Source: Tubiluchus corallicola
Lineage: Eukaryota > Priapulida > Priapulimorpha > Priapulimorphida > Tubiluchidae
Length of the DNA: 64,000 nt
Direction of reading: 5' to 3'
Assembly (NCBI GenBank): GCA_030141605.1
Contig: JAQGDQ010000102.1
Span: 449,266-513,265, forward strand
Both the position numbers and the translations under genes were made by a program. Below the pieces are notes generated by a model that searched no databases, was not told where the DNA came from, and saw only the letters and a program-made list of their open reading frames with translations. Shown here one piece after another: positions 60,101 through 64,000 of the stretch. Within the stretch, counting starts at the first letter, position 1; every line of letters begins with the position of its first letter.

Positions 60101-61830
60101 GCGCGCACTCCACTTGAGTACTGATCCAGAGATTCTGGGTGCTAATCATGCTCGTGTTCCGGTTTTTGCAAACACCCTCTGCAATGAGGTAAAGAAAAAG
60201 TACAAAATGCAATGTTCATTTTTTTCGAGCGAGAAAAAAGTTGTCAAGTTTTTGGGCACAAAGTGGAACTAAAAATACAGACATTTTTGTTCTGGTTAAT
60301 GTTTAATGTTTATAAACATGTTAAAACTCGCATCTCTAGTGGAGACTGTTCAGACTAGTGAGTTTTCTCGCCAACTAGAGAGCAAAACTTGCTGCGAGTT
60401 ACTCCCCGACAGTAAGCATTAGCTCTAGGATAGGCTAATTTACTTGTATAGTGTTGAATTTCTGTAATAATAAATTTATCAACTAAACGTGACTTTGTTT
60501 TTTGTGTGAAGATGGCAGCACCGCAGAGGTAAAAATTTGGAGTTTATAAACGAAACAATTGCAATCTGATGGTTTTTGTTAAGCAAACAAACTCACAACA
60601 GGAAACTTCAAAGTAATGTGGTAATAAATACACTATATACAATCTCATCTAGTTTTTGCAACTAAATAACAGGTAAAAAGTAACAGTTACAATGTAAGTA
60701 GGCTCACACTAGACAGTAACTCGCAGAAAATCAACTAACAGCAACTGTCTTCTCGACAGTATCTCACAAAGCAGTTCAGACGTGTGAGTTTGCTGTTTGT
60801 GGGAAAATCGCAACAGAAAACTCTCTAGTGTGTACACGTCGTAACGCTGTGATACAATCACCGCAAATAAAAAGGTAATTTTCTCTTGTTGAACTTGTTG
60901 TGGCAATCTAATTAACAGCATCACGGTGTTTCTTTGCAGGAAGATAACAGGTGTGACACAAACTTAGAGCTGGCTCAGAAAGCTCTACGAGAATCTCAGT
61001 ACATGGTCAACACTGAACAGCGATTAGACAGAGCCATATCCAGCCTGTATGAGCGCACTAGTGATAATTCCAAAAGCAGAGCAGCGGCATCGCGACCACC
61101 CGAACCGAACGCCGACTCTTTCGGCACCGTCAAGCGAAACACCCAGGCACTTCGAAAAGAGCCAGAACCCATATCCAAGGTTCTTGTGACCATGGACTCT
61201 GGTCAGAAACTCTTGGCGCTAAATCAAGGAAAAGAGAAACTGGGCGAGGCACTCGGGAACGACAAGAGGAAGAATGTTCCGCCGCCCCCGCCTCGTCGTA
61301 GTCGCAGTCTCACGTCGCCGTTGTTGTCTCCCACGGGCATGTTGAGTCCAATTAAAGAAATGTCGCCAATCAGCGGTCCCCCAGGCGGATTCGGCGCTAT
61401 GTTGGACCCAGAATCACCGAGCGAGGGCATCAAGTCTTTGCTACGGCAAGGTCGCAGCCAGTCGGAACCAGAAAAAACTGACTATGACCCAGGCCGATTA
61501 CATGACATGATTAAAATTAACGCGGTCGGAGACGACAATGCCTACTCGCGGCAAACAAACTTATCCAGCGGGAACAGTTCCAGTTCAGAAAGTATTAATT
61601 CCCAGGACGGCACGCCCAGCAAGGAAAGCCCGACGCGGCAGTCTCGACAGGAGCTGTTGGCTCTCAAACACGAGGAGTTGCTACGGAAACAACAGCAGCT
61701 GCAGGAACAGTACTCGCGGTTGCAAAAAGAGCTGCAGAAGTCGACGCCTCCTGCGAAAGTAAACGGCGAACCTCTAAAGGTGAAAGCGTCGTCGAACGAG
61801 GTGAACATTTGTGAAACGGACATTTTGTAA
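24726..61830 (+). CDS. SRCIN1/KIAA1217-like: Sickle tail / p140Cap family scaffold protein (20 exons)
   Basis: Joining 20 GT-AG exons gives a 1,078-residue protein of the sickle tail (KIAA1217) and p140Cap (SRCIN1) family. In vertebrates, p140Cap is a cytoplasmic adaptor that restrains Src signalling and organises actin and synapses. Visible parts are: an AIP3/Bud6-like region from about 132 to 215 ([15 protein letters not shown] ... [15 protein letters not shown]); a short coiled coil near 369-395 ([16 protein letters not shown]); a variable Lys/Ser/Pro region made of mini-exons, 451-556; a coiled coil near 576-619; the conserved helical core 657-754, with [16 protein letters not shown] and [16 protein letters not shown]; a proline motif [10 protein letters not shown] at 896-905; and a C-terminal coiled coil near 1018-1049. 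All exon phases agree. An in-frame TGA two codons before the ATG supports the start. The exact subcellular role in this organism is inferred from family membership. Confidence 0.9.
25089..25173. repeat. (TAA)n microsatellite
   Basis: A near-perfect ATA/TAA run of about 28 triplets with one interruption. Confidence 0.95.
26120..26290 (+). mobile_element. SINE-like element, middle and tail
   Basis: Shared blocks are CAGTGGCTCACCTTGAGAGA, GGTTCAAGTCTTGCCAC and TGAATGCTGGATTACAGC, with matching order at 47450-47590 and 10550-10620. Confidence 0.5.
26306..26599 (+). other. Unassigned exon-like ORF (294 nt, phase 1-1)
   Basis: The open segment runs from acceptor-like CATTTACAG (ending 26305) to a consensus donor CCTCA|GTAAGT. 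It is 98 codons long and looks coding ([54 protein letters not shown]). It cannot join the scaffold exons, which are phase 0 on both sides. The W/G pattern faintly recalls kelch repeats of BTB-kelch proteins. It could be an exon of an unrecognised gene or a pseudogene fragment. Confidence 0.3.
26620..26790 (-). mobile_element. SINE-like tRNA-related head, minus strand
   Basis: On the minus strand GGTTCGAATCGTACTC matches a Pol III box B, with an upstream box A-like GCTGGCCGATTCAGAG. There is no full tRNA fold. Confidence 0.4.
27861..27986 (+). CDS. SRCIN1/KIAA1217-like: Scaffold gene coding exon 2 (aa 36-77)
   Basis: The exon lies between TTTTTCTTATCCAG and CAG|GTGAAA and is phase 0-0, 126 nt. 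It encodes [19 protein letters not shown] followed by a Ser-rich stretch. Being symmetric, it could be skipped without a frameshift. Confidence 0.78.
28365..28700 (-). mobile_element. Probable LINE 3' end
   Basis: On the minus strand the sequence ends AATAAATGTCC followed by a short (TATGTC)n run, typical of LINE 3' tails that end in short tandem repeats. No reverse transcriptase coding region is present. Confidence 0.35.
29687..30160. repeat. Mosaic tetranucleotide microsatellite
   Basis: About 470 bp of 4-bp units passing in blocks through ACTA, ACGA, ACCA, AGCA, ACCA, ACTA, ACTG, GCTG, ACTG and ACTA. Confidence 0.95.
30630..30975 (+). mobile_element. Dispersed repeat family B, partial copy
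   Basis: Shared blocks include TGAGATTAAAAATATGT, GTGAGTCAGTGG, GGGAAGGTGACATTTTACC and CCTTTTCTTCCCCTTTA. Confidence 0.55.
31166..31455. mobile_element. CAGACTAG-type MITE, diverged copy
   Basis: Ends are CACATTCAAACTAGCAAG and, inverted, CGCTAGTCTGAACG. The interior (GTGAACTGCTTTGC, CTTGCAGCAAGTTTTGCT) matches 38964-39275. Confidence 0.55.
31549..31711 (+). CDS. SRCIN1/KIAA1217-like: Scaffold gene coding exon 3 (aa 78-132)
   Basis: This exon encodes an acidic stretch ([20 protein letters not shown]) then [20 protein letters not shown], leading into the AIP3-like region. The acceptor is TTATTACAG and the donor CTCG|GTAAGT, phase 0-1. Confidence 0.87.
31712..32852. other. Scaffold gene intron 3
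   Basis: Apart from the MITE at 31910-32384, nothing but AT-rich intron is seen. Confidence 0.6.
31910..32384. mobile_element. 475-bp MITE with long terminal inverted repeats
   Basis: The left end starts TACCGTATTTTCCCGTGTAT and the right end is its exact inverse over 29 bp. The GTATAAGAGACCC segment is repeated three times on the left. The ends abut TA on each side, consistent with a TA target duplication. Confidence 0.85.
32853..33054 (+). CDS. SRCIN1/KIAA1217-like: Scaffold gene coding exon 4 (AIP3-like core)
   Basis: This is the most diagnostic exon: [20 protein letters not shown], then [20 protein letters not shown] and VFFELDDIR, as in the N-terminal region of SRCIN1 and KIAA1217. The acceptor is TTTAAATTTCAG and the donor ATCAG|GTATGG, phase 1-2. 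Confidence 0.95.
33460..33660 (-). mobile_element. SINE-like element
   Basis: On the minus strand a tRNA-like head with box B GGGTTCAATACTC precedes GGCACCTCTGCTG and CAGTGGCTCACCTTAC, the same middle region as at 26.1 and 47.4 kb. Confidence 0.5.
34540..34830 (+). mobile_element. SINE-like element with 5S-like segment
   Basis: AAGTTAAGCAATGCAAAATC resembles 5S rRNA box A. It is followed by CTGGTTCGTCTTAGAGGG and TCCTGTCTTGCCACGAGC, shared with the other SINE-like copies. Confidence 0.45.
34880..35362 (+). mobile_element. Dispersed repeat family B, full-length copy
   Basis: This is collinear with 8335-8868 and 48285-48745, from TTTGAAATTTTACATCACTG to the CCTTTTCCTCCCCTTTAAG end. Confidence 0.6.
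36785..37870. mobile_element. Probable non-autonomous DNA transposon remnant
   Basis: The ends carry opposed GC-rich borders (GGCCTCAGGGGAAGAGGGGG and CCCTTGGGGCCCTAGGTC) resembling the elements at 42.1 and 51.8 kb. The interior includes a (TA)n run at 36967-36985. Boundaries are approximate. Confidence 0.35.
38964..39275. mobile_element. CAGACTAG-type MITE with good TIRs
   Basis: The terminal repeats CATTCAGACTAGAGAGTTTT are perfect at both ends, flanked by AATGGC. It is about 312 bp and non-coding. Confidence 0.8.
39938..40254. mobile_element. hAT-type MITE, 317 bp, with 8-bp target duplication
   Basis: The terminal repeats are CAGTGGTTCCCAAA and TTTGGGAACCACTG. The 8-bp TTCTAAAT flanks both ends exactly (39930-39937 and 40255-40262), the hallmark of hAT insertion. 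Confidence 0.93.
40381..40598 (+). CDS. SRCIN1/KIAA1217-like: Scaffold gene coding exon 5 (end of AIP3-like core)
   Basis: This exon continues directly as [16 protein letters not shown], which matches the family after a 7.3-kb intron. A Ser/Gln-rich linker follows. The acceptor is CCATATTTCCAG and the donor CATG|GTAAGT, phase 2-1. Confidence 0.93.
40599..41811. other. Scaffold gene intron 5
   Basis: This holds a short (TGTGCA)-type simple run near 41050-41110 and a GAATTCGAATC-type MITE relic at 41120-41480. Confidence 0.6.
41120..41480. mobile_element. GAATTCGAATC-type MITE, copy 3
   Basis: The interior AACTTGTTTAAAAATTCTGC and TGATTGCATGGTGTTTCAAA matches 3420-3500. Confidence 0.55.
41812..41934 (+). 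CDS. SRCIN1/KIAA1217-like: Scaffold gene coding exon 6 (aa 272-313)
   Basis: This 123-nt symmetric exon (phase 1-1) encodes a proline-rich linker ([20 protein letters not shown]). The acceptor is GCTTTATAG and the donor TCTG|GTGAGC. Confidence 0.85.
42093..42470 (+). mobile_element. Non-autonomous DNA element in intron 6
   Basis: It begins CAGGGCTGGATTGTAATC and ends GATAATCTGGCCTTG. Most of it is collinear with the inverse of 51800-52205 (AACTAGAATATATATCTTCT, TGTCAATAAAAATATTCTTT). Confidence 0.6.
42946..43114 (+). CDS. SRCIN1/KIAA1217-like: Scaffold gene coding exon 7 (aa 313-369)
   Basis: This exon encodes [20 protein letters not shown] and a Ser/Pro-rich stretch ending VVDEEAR. Two acceptors six bases apart (TTCAG|TTGCAG|GG) are both in frame and would add or drop Val-Ala. 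The donor is CCAG|GTAAAA, phase 1-2. Confidence 0.87.
43371..44426. repeat. 38-bp minisatellite B, about 28 copies, intron 7
   Basis: Each unit has GATCAGGCTTTCTCACC (or CTAACC) and GAACTGGTCACTCCT. Variants TAGAGTG, TAGAGCG and GGAGCG are interspersed. Its period equals that of minisatellite A, but the sequences are unrelated. Confidence 0.97.
44427..46065. other. Rest of intron 7
   Basis: AT-rich intron. 45050-45150 resembles the first 130 bp of the window. No gene is evident. Confidence 0.5.
46066..46310 (+). CDS. SRCIN1/KIAA1217-like: Scaffold gene coding exon 8 (aa 369-451)
   Basis: This exon begins [20 protein letters not shown], a heptad-like helix typical of the family, then a Ser/Pro-rich stretch and DARLNYISN. 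The acceptor is GCTGCTTTCAG and the donor AACT|GTAAGT, phase 2-1. The donor segment recurs at 46347. Confidence 0.9.
46563..47130. mobile_element. pogo-like non-autonomous element
   Basis: CAGTCAAACTTCATTACAG and CCTCGTTATAATG are typical of pogo/Tigger ends. The right end AGAAGTTTGATCGTATTA is a weak inverted match. Limits are approximate. Confidence 0.4.
47320..47590 (+). mobile_element. SINE-like element, nearly full length
   Basis: A tRNA-like head (CAAGTGGCCTAGTTGTGGG, box B decayed) is followed by GTGGCTCATCTTAGAGAGAT and GAGTGCTGGACTGCAGTTTG. Confidence 0.55.
47992..48069 (+). CDS. SRCIN1/KIAA1217-like: Scaffold gene mini-exon 9 (78 nt)
   Basis: Phase 1-1. It encodes [20 protein letters not shown] and ends VANKG at CAAAG|GTAGAT. 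The acceptor is ATCTTTTGCAG. Confidence 0.75.
48141..48163. repeat. (TG)n-(AG)n microsatellite
   Basis: A run of about nine TG units followed by AG units in intron 9. Confidence 0.85.
48285..48745 (+). mobile_element. Dispersed repeat family B, intron 9 copy
   Basis: This is collinear with 34880-35362. A (GATA)n run at 48458-48480 interrupts it. It lies inverted to the 57500-57800 copy. Confidence 0.6.
49009..49053 (+). CDS. SRCIN1/KIAA1217-like: Scaffold gene mini-exon 10 (45 nt)
   Basis: Phase 1-1. It encodes [16 protein letters not shown], with acceptor CCTTTTTTAG and donor TAAAG|GTACAC. It is supported by its place in the series and frame compatibility, not by sequence conservation. Confidence 0.65.
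49054..51159. other. Introns 10 and 11 around mini-exon 11
   Basis: AT-rich. Two related segments share GTCAAATACAGC (50250 and 50452). A possible extra mini-exon at 50395-50451 and a small open frame at 50546-50743 are discussed under findings. Confidence 0.5.
49903..49935 (+). CDS. SRCIN1/KIAA1217-like: Scaffold gene mini-exon 11 (33 nt)
   Basis: Phase 1-1. It encodes [12 protein letters not shown], with acceptor ATTATTACAG and donor TAAAG|GTAAGG. Confidence 0.65.
51160..51210 (+). CDS. SRCIN1/KIAA1217-like: Scaffold gene mini-exon 12 (51 nt)
   Basis: Phase 1-1. It encodes [18 protein letters not shown], with acceptor TTCATTTTCAG and donor TAAAG|GTGTGT. The Lys/Pro content fits a disordered linker. 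Confidence 0.7.
51800..52205 (-). mobile_element. Non-autonomous DNA element in intron 12, inverted copy
   Basis: Read on the minus strand it matches 42093-42470 through most of its length, including ACTAGTCTATAGGATAA versus ACTAGTCCATAGGATAA. Confidence 0.6.
52818..52898 (+). CDS. SRCIN1/KIAA1217-like: Scaffold gene mini-exon 13 (81 nt)
   Basis: Phase 1-1. It encodes [20 protein letters not shown] and ends SPTKG, with acceptor TTTTTACTGTAG and donor TAAAG|GTACTA. Confidence 0.72.
53449..53475 (+). CDS. SRCIN1/KIAA1217-like: Scaffold gene micro-exon 14 (27 nt)
   Basis: Phase 1-1. It encodes only [10 protein letters not shown], with acceptor GCTAAACACAG and donor AGAG|GTATAG. Its start ATTTAAA is the same as mini-exon 10. 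It is too short to be caught by an ORF search. Confidence 0.6.
54120..54560. mobile_element. GAATTCGAATC-type MITE, copy 4
   Basis: This shares TTAAACAAATTATTACTGC and GGTAGAGAATGCCCACCC with the 58384-58780 copy. It lies in intron 14, just before exon 15. Confidence 0.6.
54711..54901 (+). CDS. SRCIN1/KIAA1217-like: Scaffold gene coding exon 15 (coiled coil)
   Basis: This exon encodes [20 protein letters not shown] and a long charged helix ending REVSDKIK. The acceptor is TTTGTTGCAG and the donor ATAAAG|GTAAAT, phase 1-0. Confidence 0.9.
54902..57197. other. Scaffold gene intron 15
   Basis: AT-rich intron with a possible LINE-like 3' tail near 56380-56480. Nothing else was recognised. Confidence 0.5.
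57198..57310 (+). CDS. SRCIN1/KIAA1217-like: Scaffold gene coding exon 16
   Basis: This exon encodes [20 protein letters not shown] and [13 protein letters not shown], part of the helical core. The acceptor is GATATTTTCAG and the donor CTCAG|GTGAGT, phase 0-2. The last ten exon bases and the donor are the first unit of a 31-bp tandem array. Confidence 0.88.
57301..57455 (+). repeat. 31-bp tandem array of the exon 16 donor site, 5 units
   Basis: Units start at 57301, 57332, 57363, 57394 and 57425. Units 1, 2 and 5 keep ACTCAG|GTGAGT. Units 3 and 4 carry CAGATGGGT and CAGATGAGT. Unit 1 overlaps the last ten coding bases of exon 16. Confidence 0.95.
57500..57800 (-). mobile_element. Dispersed repeat family B, inverted copy in intron 16
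   Basis: GACTCACCTTCCCAGTGTGC and GCCACCTGGTAAATGTCA are the reverse of GCACACTGGGAAGGTGAGTC and the 48.6-kb copy's TGACATTTTACCAAGTGGC. Confidence 0.6.
57885..57935. repeat. (CACG/CA)n simple repeat
   Basis: A CACACGCACACGCACGCAC run in intron 16. Confidence 0.85.
58006..58212 (+). CDS. SRCIN1/KIAA1217-like: Scaffold gene coding exon 17 (conserved helical core)
   Basis: This exon encodes [40 protein letters not shown] and [20 protein letters not shown], a region strongly conserved in SKT/p140Cap proteins. The acceptor is TTTTGCAG. The donor GAAAG|GTTGGA is weak after the GT. Phase 2-2. Confidence 0.92.
58384..58780. mobile_element. GAATTCGAATC-type MITE with TIRs, copy 5
   Basis: It starts AGGGGTGAGCATCGAACG and ends GAATGCTCACCCTG, giving recognisable inverted ends. 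It lies in intron 17. Confidence 0.7.
58919..59560 (+). repeat. 27-bp satellite ending in the exon 18 acceptor
   Basis: About 24 units of 27-28 bp share CATTGTTTCAG (or TTTTAG, TTCCAA) and TTTTTCACATCTT. A block of six units forms a 163-bp higher-order repeat: TTCGCATTGTTTTAGATTTT with TTAACATC recurs at 59001, 59164 and 59327. The final unit's TTTCAG is the acceptor of coding exon 18. Confidence 0.96.
59561..59644 (+). CDS. SRCIN1/KIAA1217-like: Scaffold gene coding exon 18 (FLKEEP motif)
   Basis: This exon encodes [20 protein letters not shown] and GTLFTLKR, a family hallmark. The acceptor CATTGTTTCAG is the last unit of a 27-bp satellite. The donor is AAAAG|GTAAGT, phase 2-2. Confidence 0.92.
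59794..59878 (+). CDS. SRCIN1/KIAA1217-like: Scaffold gene coding exon 19
   Basis: This exon encodes [20 protein letters not shown] and EYRPPSRQ after a short 149-bp intron. The acceptor is CTTTGTTACAG and the donor GGCAG|GTAGGT, phase 2-0. Confidence 0.85.
59879..60939. other. Scaffold gene intron 19
   Basis: This contains a SINE-like fragment near 60060-60190 and a CAGACTAG-type MITE (about 60345-60845) interrupted by the 290-bp repeat at 60421-60712. Confidence 0.55.
60421..60712 (+). repeat. 290-bp repeat, copy in intron 19
   Basis: This is highly similar to 62621-62925: CTCTAGGATAGG, GTGTGAAGATGGCAGCAC and AACTCACAACAGGAAACTTC are shared. Confidence 0.85.
60940..61830 (+). CDS. SRCIN1/KIAA1217-like: Scaffold gene last coding exon 20 (aa 783-1078, stop)
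   Basis: The 891-nt exon starts after TTTCTTTGCAG with [18 protein letters not shown] and ends CETDIL-TAA. It holds a helical start, the [10 protein letters not shown] proline motif (SH3-ligand type), Ser/Pro-rich linkers with [18 protein letters not shown], and the coiled coil [22 protein letters not shown] content and codon choice are clearly coding-like compared with the flanks. Confidence 0.93.
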   Translation, partial: EDNRCDTNLELAQKALRESQYMVNTEQRLDRAISSLYERTSDNSKSRAAASRPPEPNADSFGTVKRNTQALRKEPEPISKVLVTMDSGQKLLALNQGKEKLGEALGNDKRKNVPPPPPRRSRSLTSPLLSPTGMLSPIKEMSPISGPPGGFGAMLDPESPSEGIKSLLRQGRSQSEPEKTDYDPGRLHDMIKINAVGDDNAYSRQTNLSSGNSSSSESINSQDGTPSKESPTRQSRQELLALKHEELLRKQQQLQEQYSRLQKELQKSTPPAKVNGEPLKVKASSNEVNICETDIL

Positions 61831-62620
61831 AACAAATTCACTATTTGTTTTGCACCTGTGTTGTGCGCAGTTGATAAATGCAGTGATCTGACTAATAACT
61901 TAAATGATTAAAAAAGATTTTTAACTGTCGCATTTCACATTTTGATGTTTTTTTACGTTATTGATTCTACGGTCTTTACAGAATTATAAACAGATTGTGA
62001 TGAACATGGACTAACAATAAATGTTTAGTTAGCATAACGATAATTTTACTTTATACTAGTGAGGTTACGTGGTAACAACTCCAGCCGTGTGACGTCTAGG
62101 TTGTCCCAGTGCATGTGAAGTCTCTAGTCATTTCAACTATGTTTTTATTTACGATGTGCAATAATATCGTAGTCTCGTTTTATATACGCGGTTGTACATT
62201 TTTCTACTTGATCAGTGAAGATGTCCCATATTGTGTGTTTGGATTAACATATTAGTTGTATTATCATTTTTGTTTAATGTTTCATGGGATCACGTTCAAT
62301 GCCCTAGCCAAACGTATAGCCGTTTTGTTGTTACTCGTCTGAGAGTACGGTCTTGTAGTTTTAGTTACTAACAAAGATATTAGATGGACTTTTTATGTTA
62401 TCATAGATAGACGAGTTATGTGTTGACTTTCATTAATCAAGTTTCCGGGGCATTGAAAGAACCACGTTATTGCCCCCAACGACCACGCATCAGATCAAAG
62501 TATTTTCCTAAGATTTTGCTGTACAGAACTTCCTTACTTTGTTTGTATTTTTAGTAATAATGTAAGAAACTACAAGTGGGTACAAGATTTTGCGCATTTA
62601 TCATAAGAGAGCAACTTAAA
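61831..62620 (+). other. 3' untranslated region and flank of scaffold gene
   Basis: AT-rich sequence after the TAA. An AATAAA at 62016-62021 is a candidate poly(A) signal about 185 bp after the stop. Others occur at 62671 and 62831 within the repeat. Confidence 0.5.
62016..62021 (+). terminator. Candidate poly(A) signal AATAAA
   Basis: First canonical AATAAA after the scaffold gene's stop codon. Cleavage site unknown. Confidence 0.45.
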
Positions 62621-62925
62621 CAAACTCTAGGATAGGTTAATTTACTTGTATAGTGTTGAATTTTAATAATAATAAATTTATCAACTAAACGTGAATTTGT
62701 TTCTTGTGTGAAGATGGCAGCACTGCAGAGATAAAAAATTAGATTAAATCAGATGACCAAAATGTTTGCAATCTGATTATTTTTATTAAGCAAACAAACT
62801 CACAACAGGAAACTTCACAAAGTAACATGGTAATAAATACACTATATACAATCTCAACTAGTTTTTGCAATTAAAAAACACGTGCAAAAAATAACAGTTA
62901 TAGCATAGGTAGACTCACACCAGGG
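62621..62925 (+). repeat. 290-bp repeat, downstream copy
   Basis: Second copy of 60421-60712, in the same orientation, about 2.2 kb away and beyond the last exon. Confidence 0.85.
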
Positions 62926-64000
62926 TGCACCACTGTTCATTGCTGTAATTGGCCAACCAGTAAACCGAACACTGACCGTAAGGCCGCATGCTAAAAGTTG
63001 AACTATTAGGTAGTACACTGGCCTTAAGAATGCGCTGCATTCCACGATCACGTATGGAATGCTAGCAGCTTAACGACTCTAGTCACAGCTGCCTTACTTT
63101 ATTCAGTTCTAATAAATATTTATAAAGTTAGGTTTTTAAAAACTTAAAAATTACAATAAGTTACATTGGCATTTATTGACAATTTGATTATTGGTATAAA
63201 TGGTAACAAAATTCAACAATCCGACGGGCAAAGTTGAGCATGCACACGAGAATGTAACAGCAAATCTAAATCGCGAGAGCACATAACTGAAAAATTTGTA
63301 AAGCAAATGGAATTCTTTGTCTAATTTGTTAATTTTTATAATAGTTAAAATTAATAACAGCCACCTGTGTTATACTTAGACTAAGGGCTGAAGTTACATA
63401 CAGTATAACATCATTATAGCAAATCTGATAGAGACTCAGAAAAAAGTACTTTATTATAACCAAGATATTCTATAACCAATGTACTCTATAAACATATGTA
63501 CCTTATCTTATGTATATGATTACTACATGATCAAGCATGTATTAACAGTGACGGTGTATAATTGTAGTACAATATGTAGCTTCATAGAGGACGCAAGTAA
63601 TTTTATAAGATGCCTTCAAATATCAACCACTTTGGAGTGTATTCAAATCCAATGAAAAGTATTTTATGTGAGTTCAATGAATTAAAAATTATCGAATGTT
63701 CATATTAAATTGCACATACACGTTCAGTTACAAATTTGTCAGGGGTCACATGTTCAGTAAAGTCGGTGAGATCCAGAAAAGTCGGTTAATATTGTTTGCA
63801 GAAAATTTCTGTTTGTTACTTGTATAAAAAGTTTTTGCATCAAAGTAACTGTTAAGGTTCATCACTTGATGCAGTGCGTTACATTTCAGCAGTGCGTTAC
63901 AAGTGCACGTATGTAAACAGCTGGGTGCCAAACCACTGAATGACTCATTATCTTTATACAGCTAGTAGATAAATGACCTTTTGACAAGACATGCTGCCCG
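62926..64000. other. Right-hand flank, no gene seen
   Basis: AT-rich. TACAGTATAACATCATTATA at about 63401 resembles a pogo-type transposon end. No coding exon was found. Confidence 0.5.

Overview
The window is animal nuclear DNA: AT-rich, with long introns, GT-AG splice sites, dense transposon-derived repeats and minisatellites, and no bacterial-style gene packing. Two genes are supported. Both are animal genes, and the repeat content and roughly 37-kb spread of a 1,078-residue gene suggest an invertebrate. I cannot fix the phylum from the sequence.

At the left end, on the minus strand, lies the 5' half of the mitochondrial ATP synthase inhibitor IF1 (ATP5IF1): a transit-peptide exon (3007-3059), a glycine-rich exon (1608-1688) and the start of the inhibitory helix (924-987). 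The gene runs off the window, so its last coding exon(s) are not present.

From 24726 to 61830 on the plus strand lies a complete coding set, reconstructed as 20 exons (1,078 aa), for a sickle tail / p140Cap family protein (vertebrate relatives KIAA1217 and SRCIN1). It is a cytoskeletal and adhesion scaffold. It has an AIP3/Bud6-like N-terminal region, coiled coils, a conserved helical core, a PPPPPRR proline motif and a C-terminal coiled coil. Every exon junction was checked for GT-AG borders and matching phase. Six consecutive small exons (27 to 81 nt, 47992-53475) are all phase 1-1 and all but one end in the same AAAG|GT junction, which is ideal for cassette splicing.

The 3060-24677 interval holds no gene I can recognise. 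It contains repeat families, a 38-bp minisatellite, a CpG-rich stretch near 15.2-15.5 kb and a few exon-like ORFs of unknown meaning. The introns carry MITEs, SINE-like elements, LINE 3' ends, a second 38-bp minisatellite and simple repeats.

The most unusual signal is that several splice sites of the scaffold gene are themselves tandemly repeated. The exon 16 donor sits in a 5 x 31-bp array. The exon 18 acceptor is the last unit of a roughly 640-bp, 27-bp satellite whose units carry the same TTTCAG acceptor. The exon 8 donor is duplicated 46 bp downstream. Frame analysis of each suggests that use of the extra sites would give premature stops.
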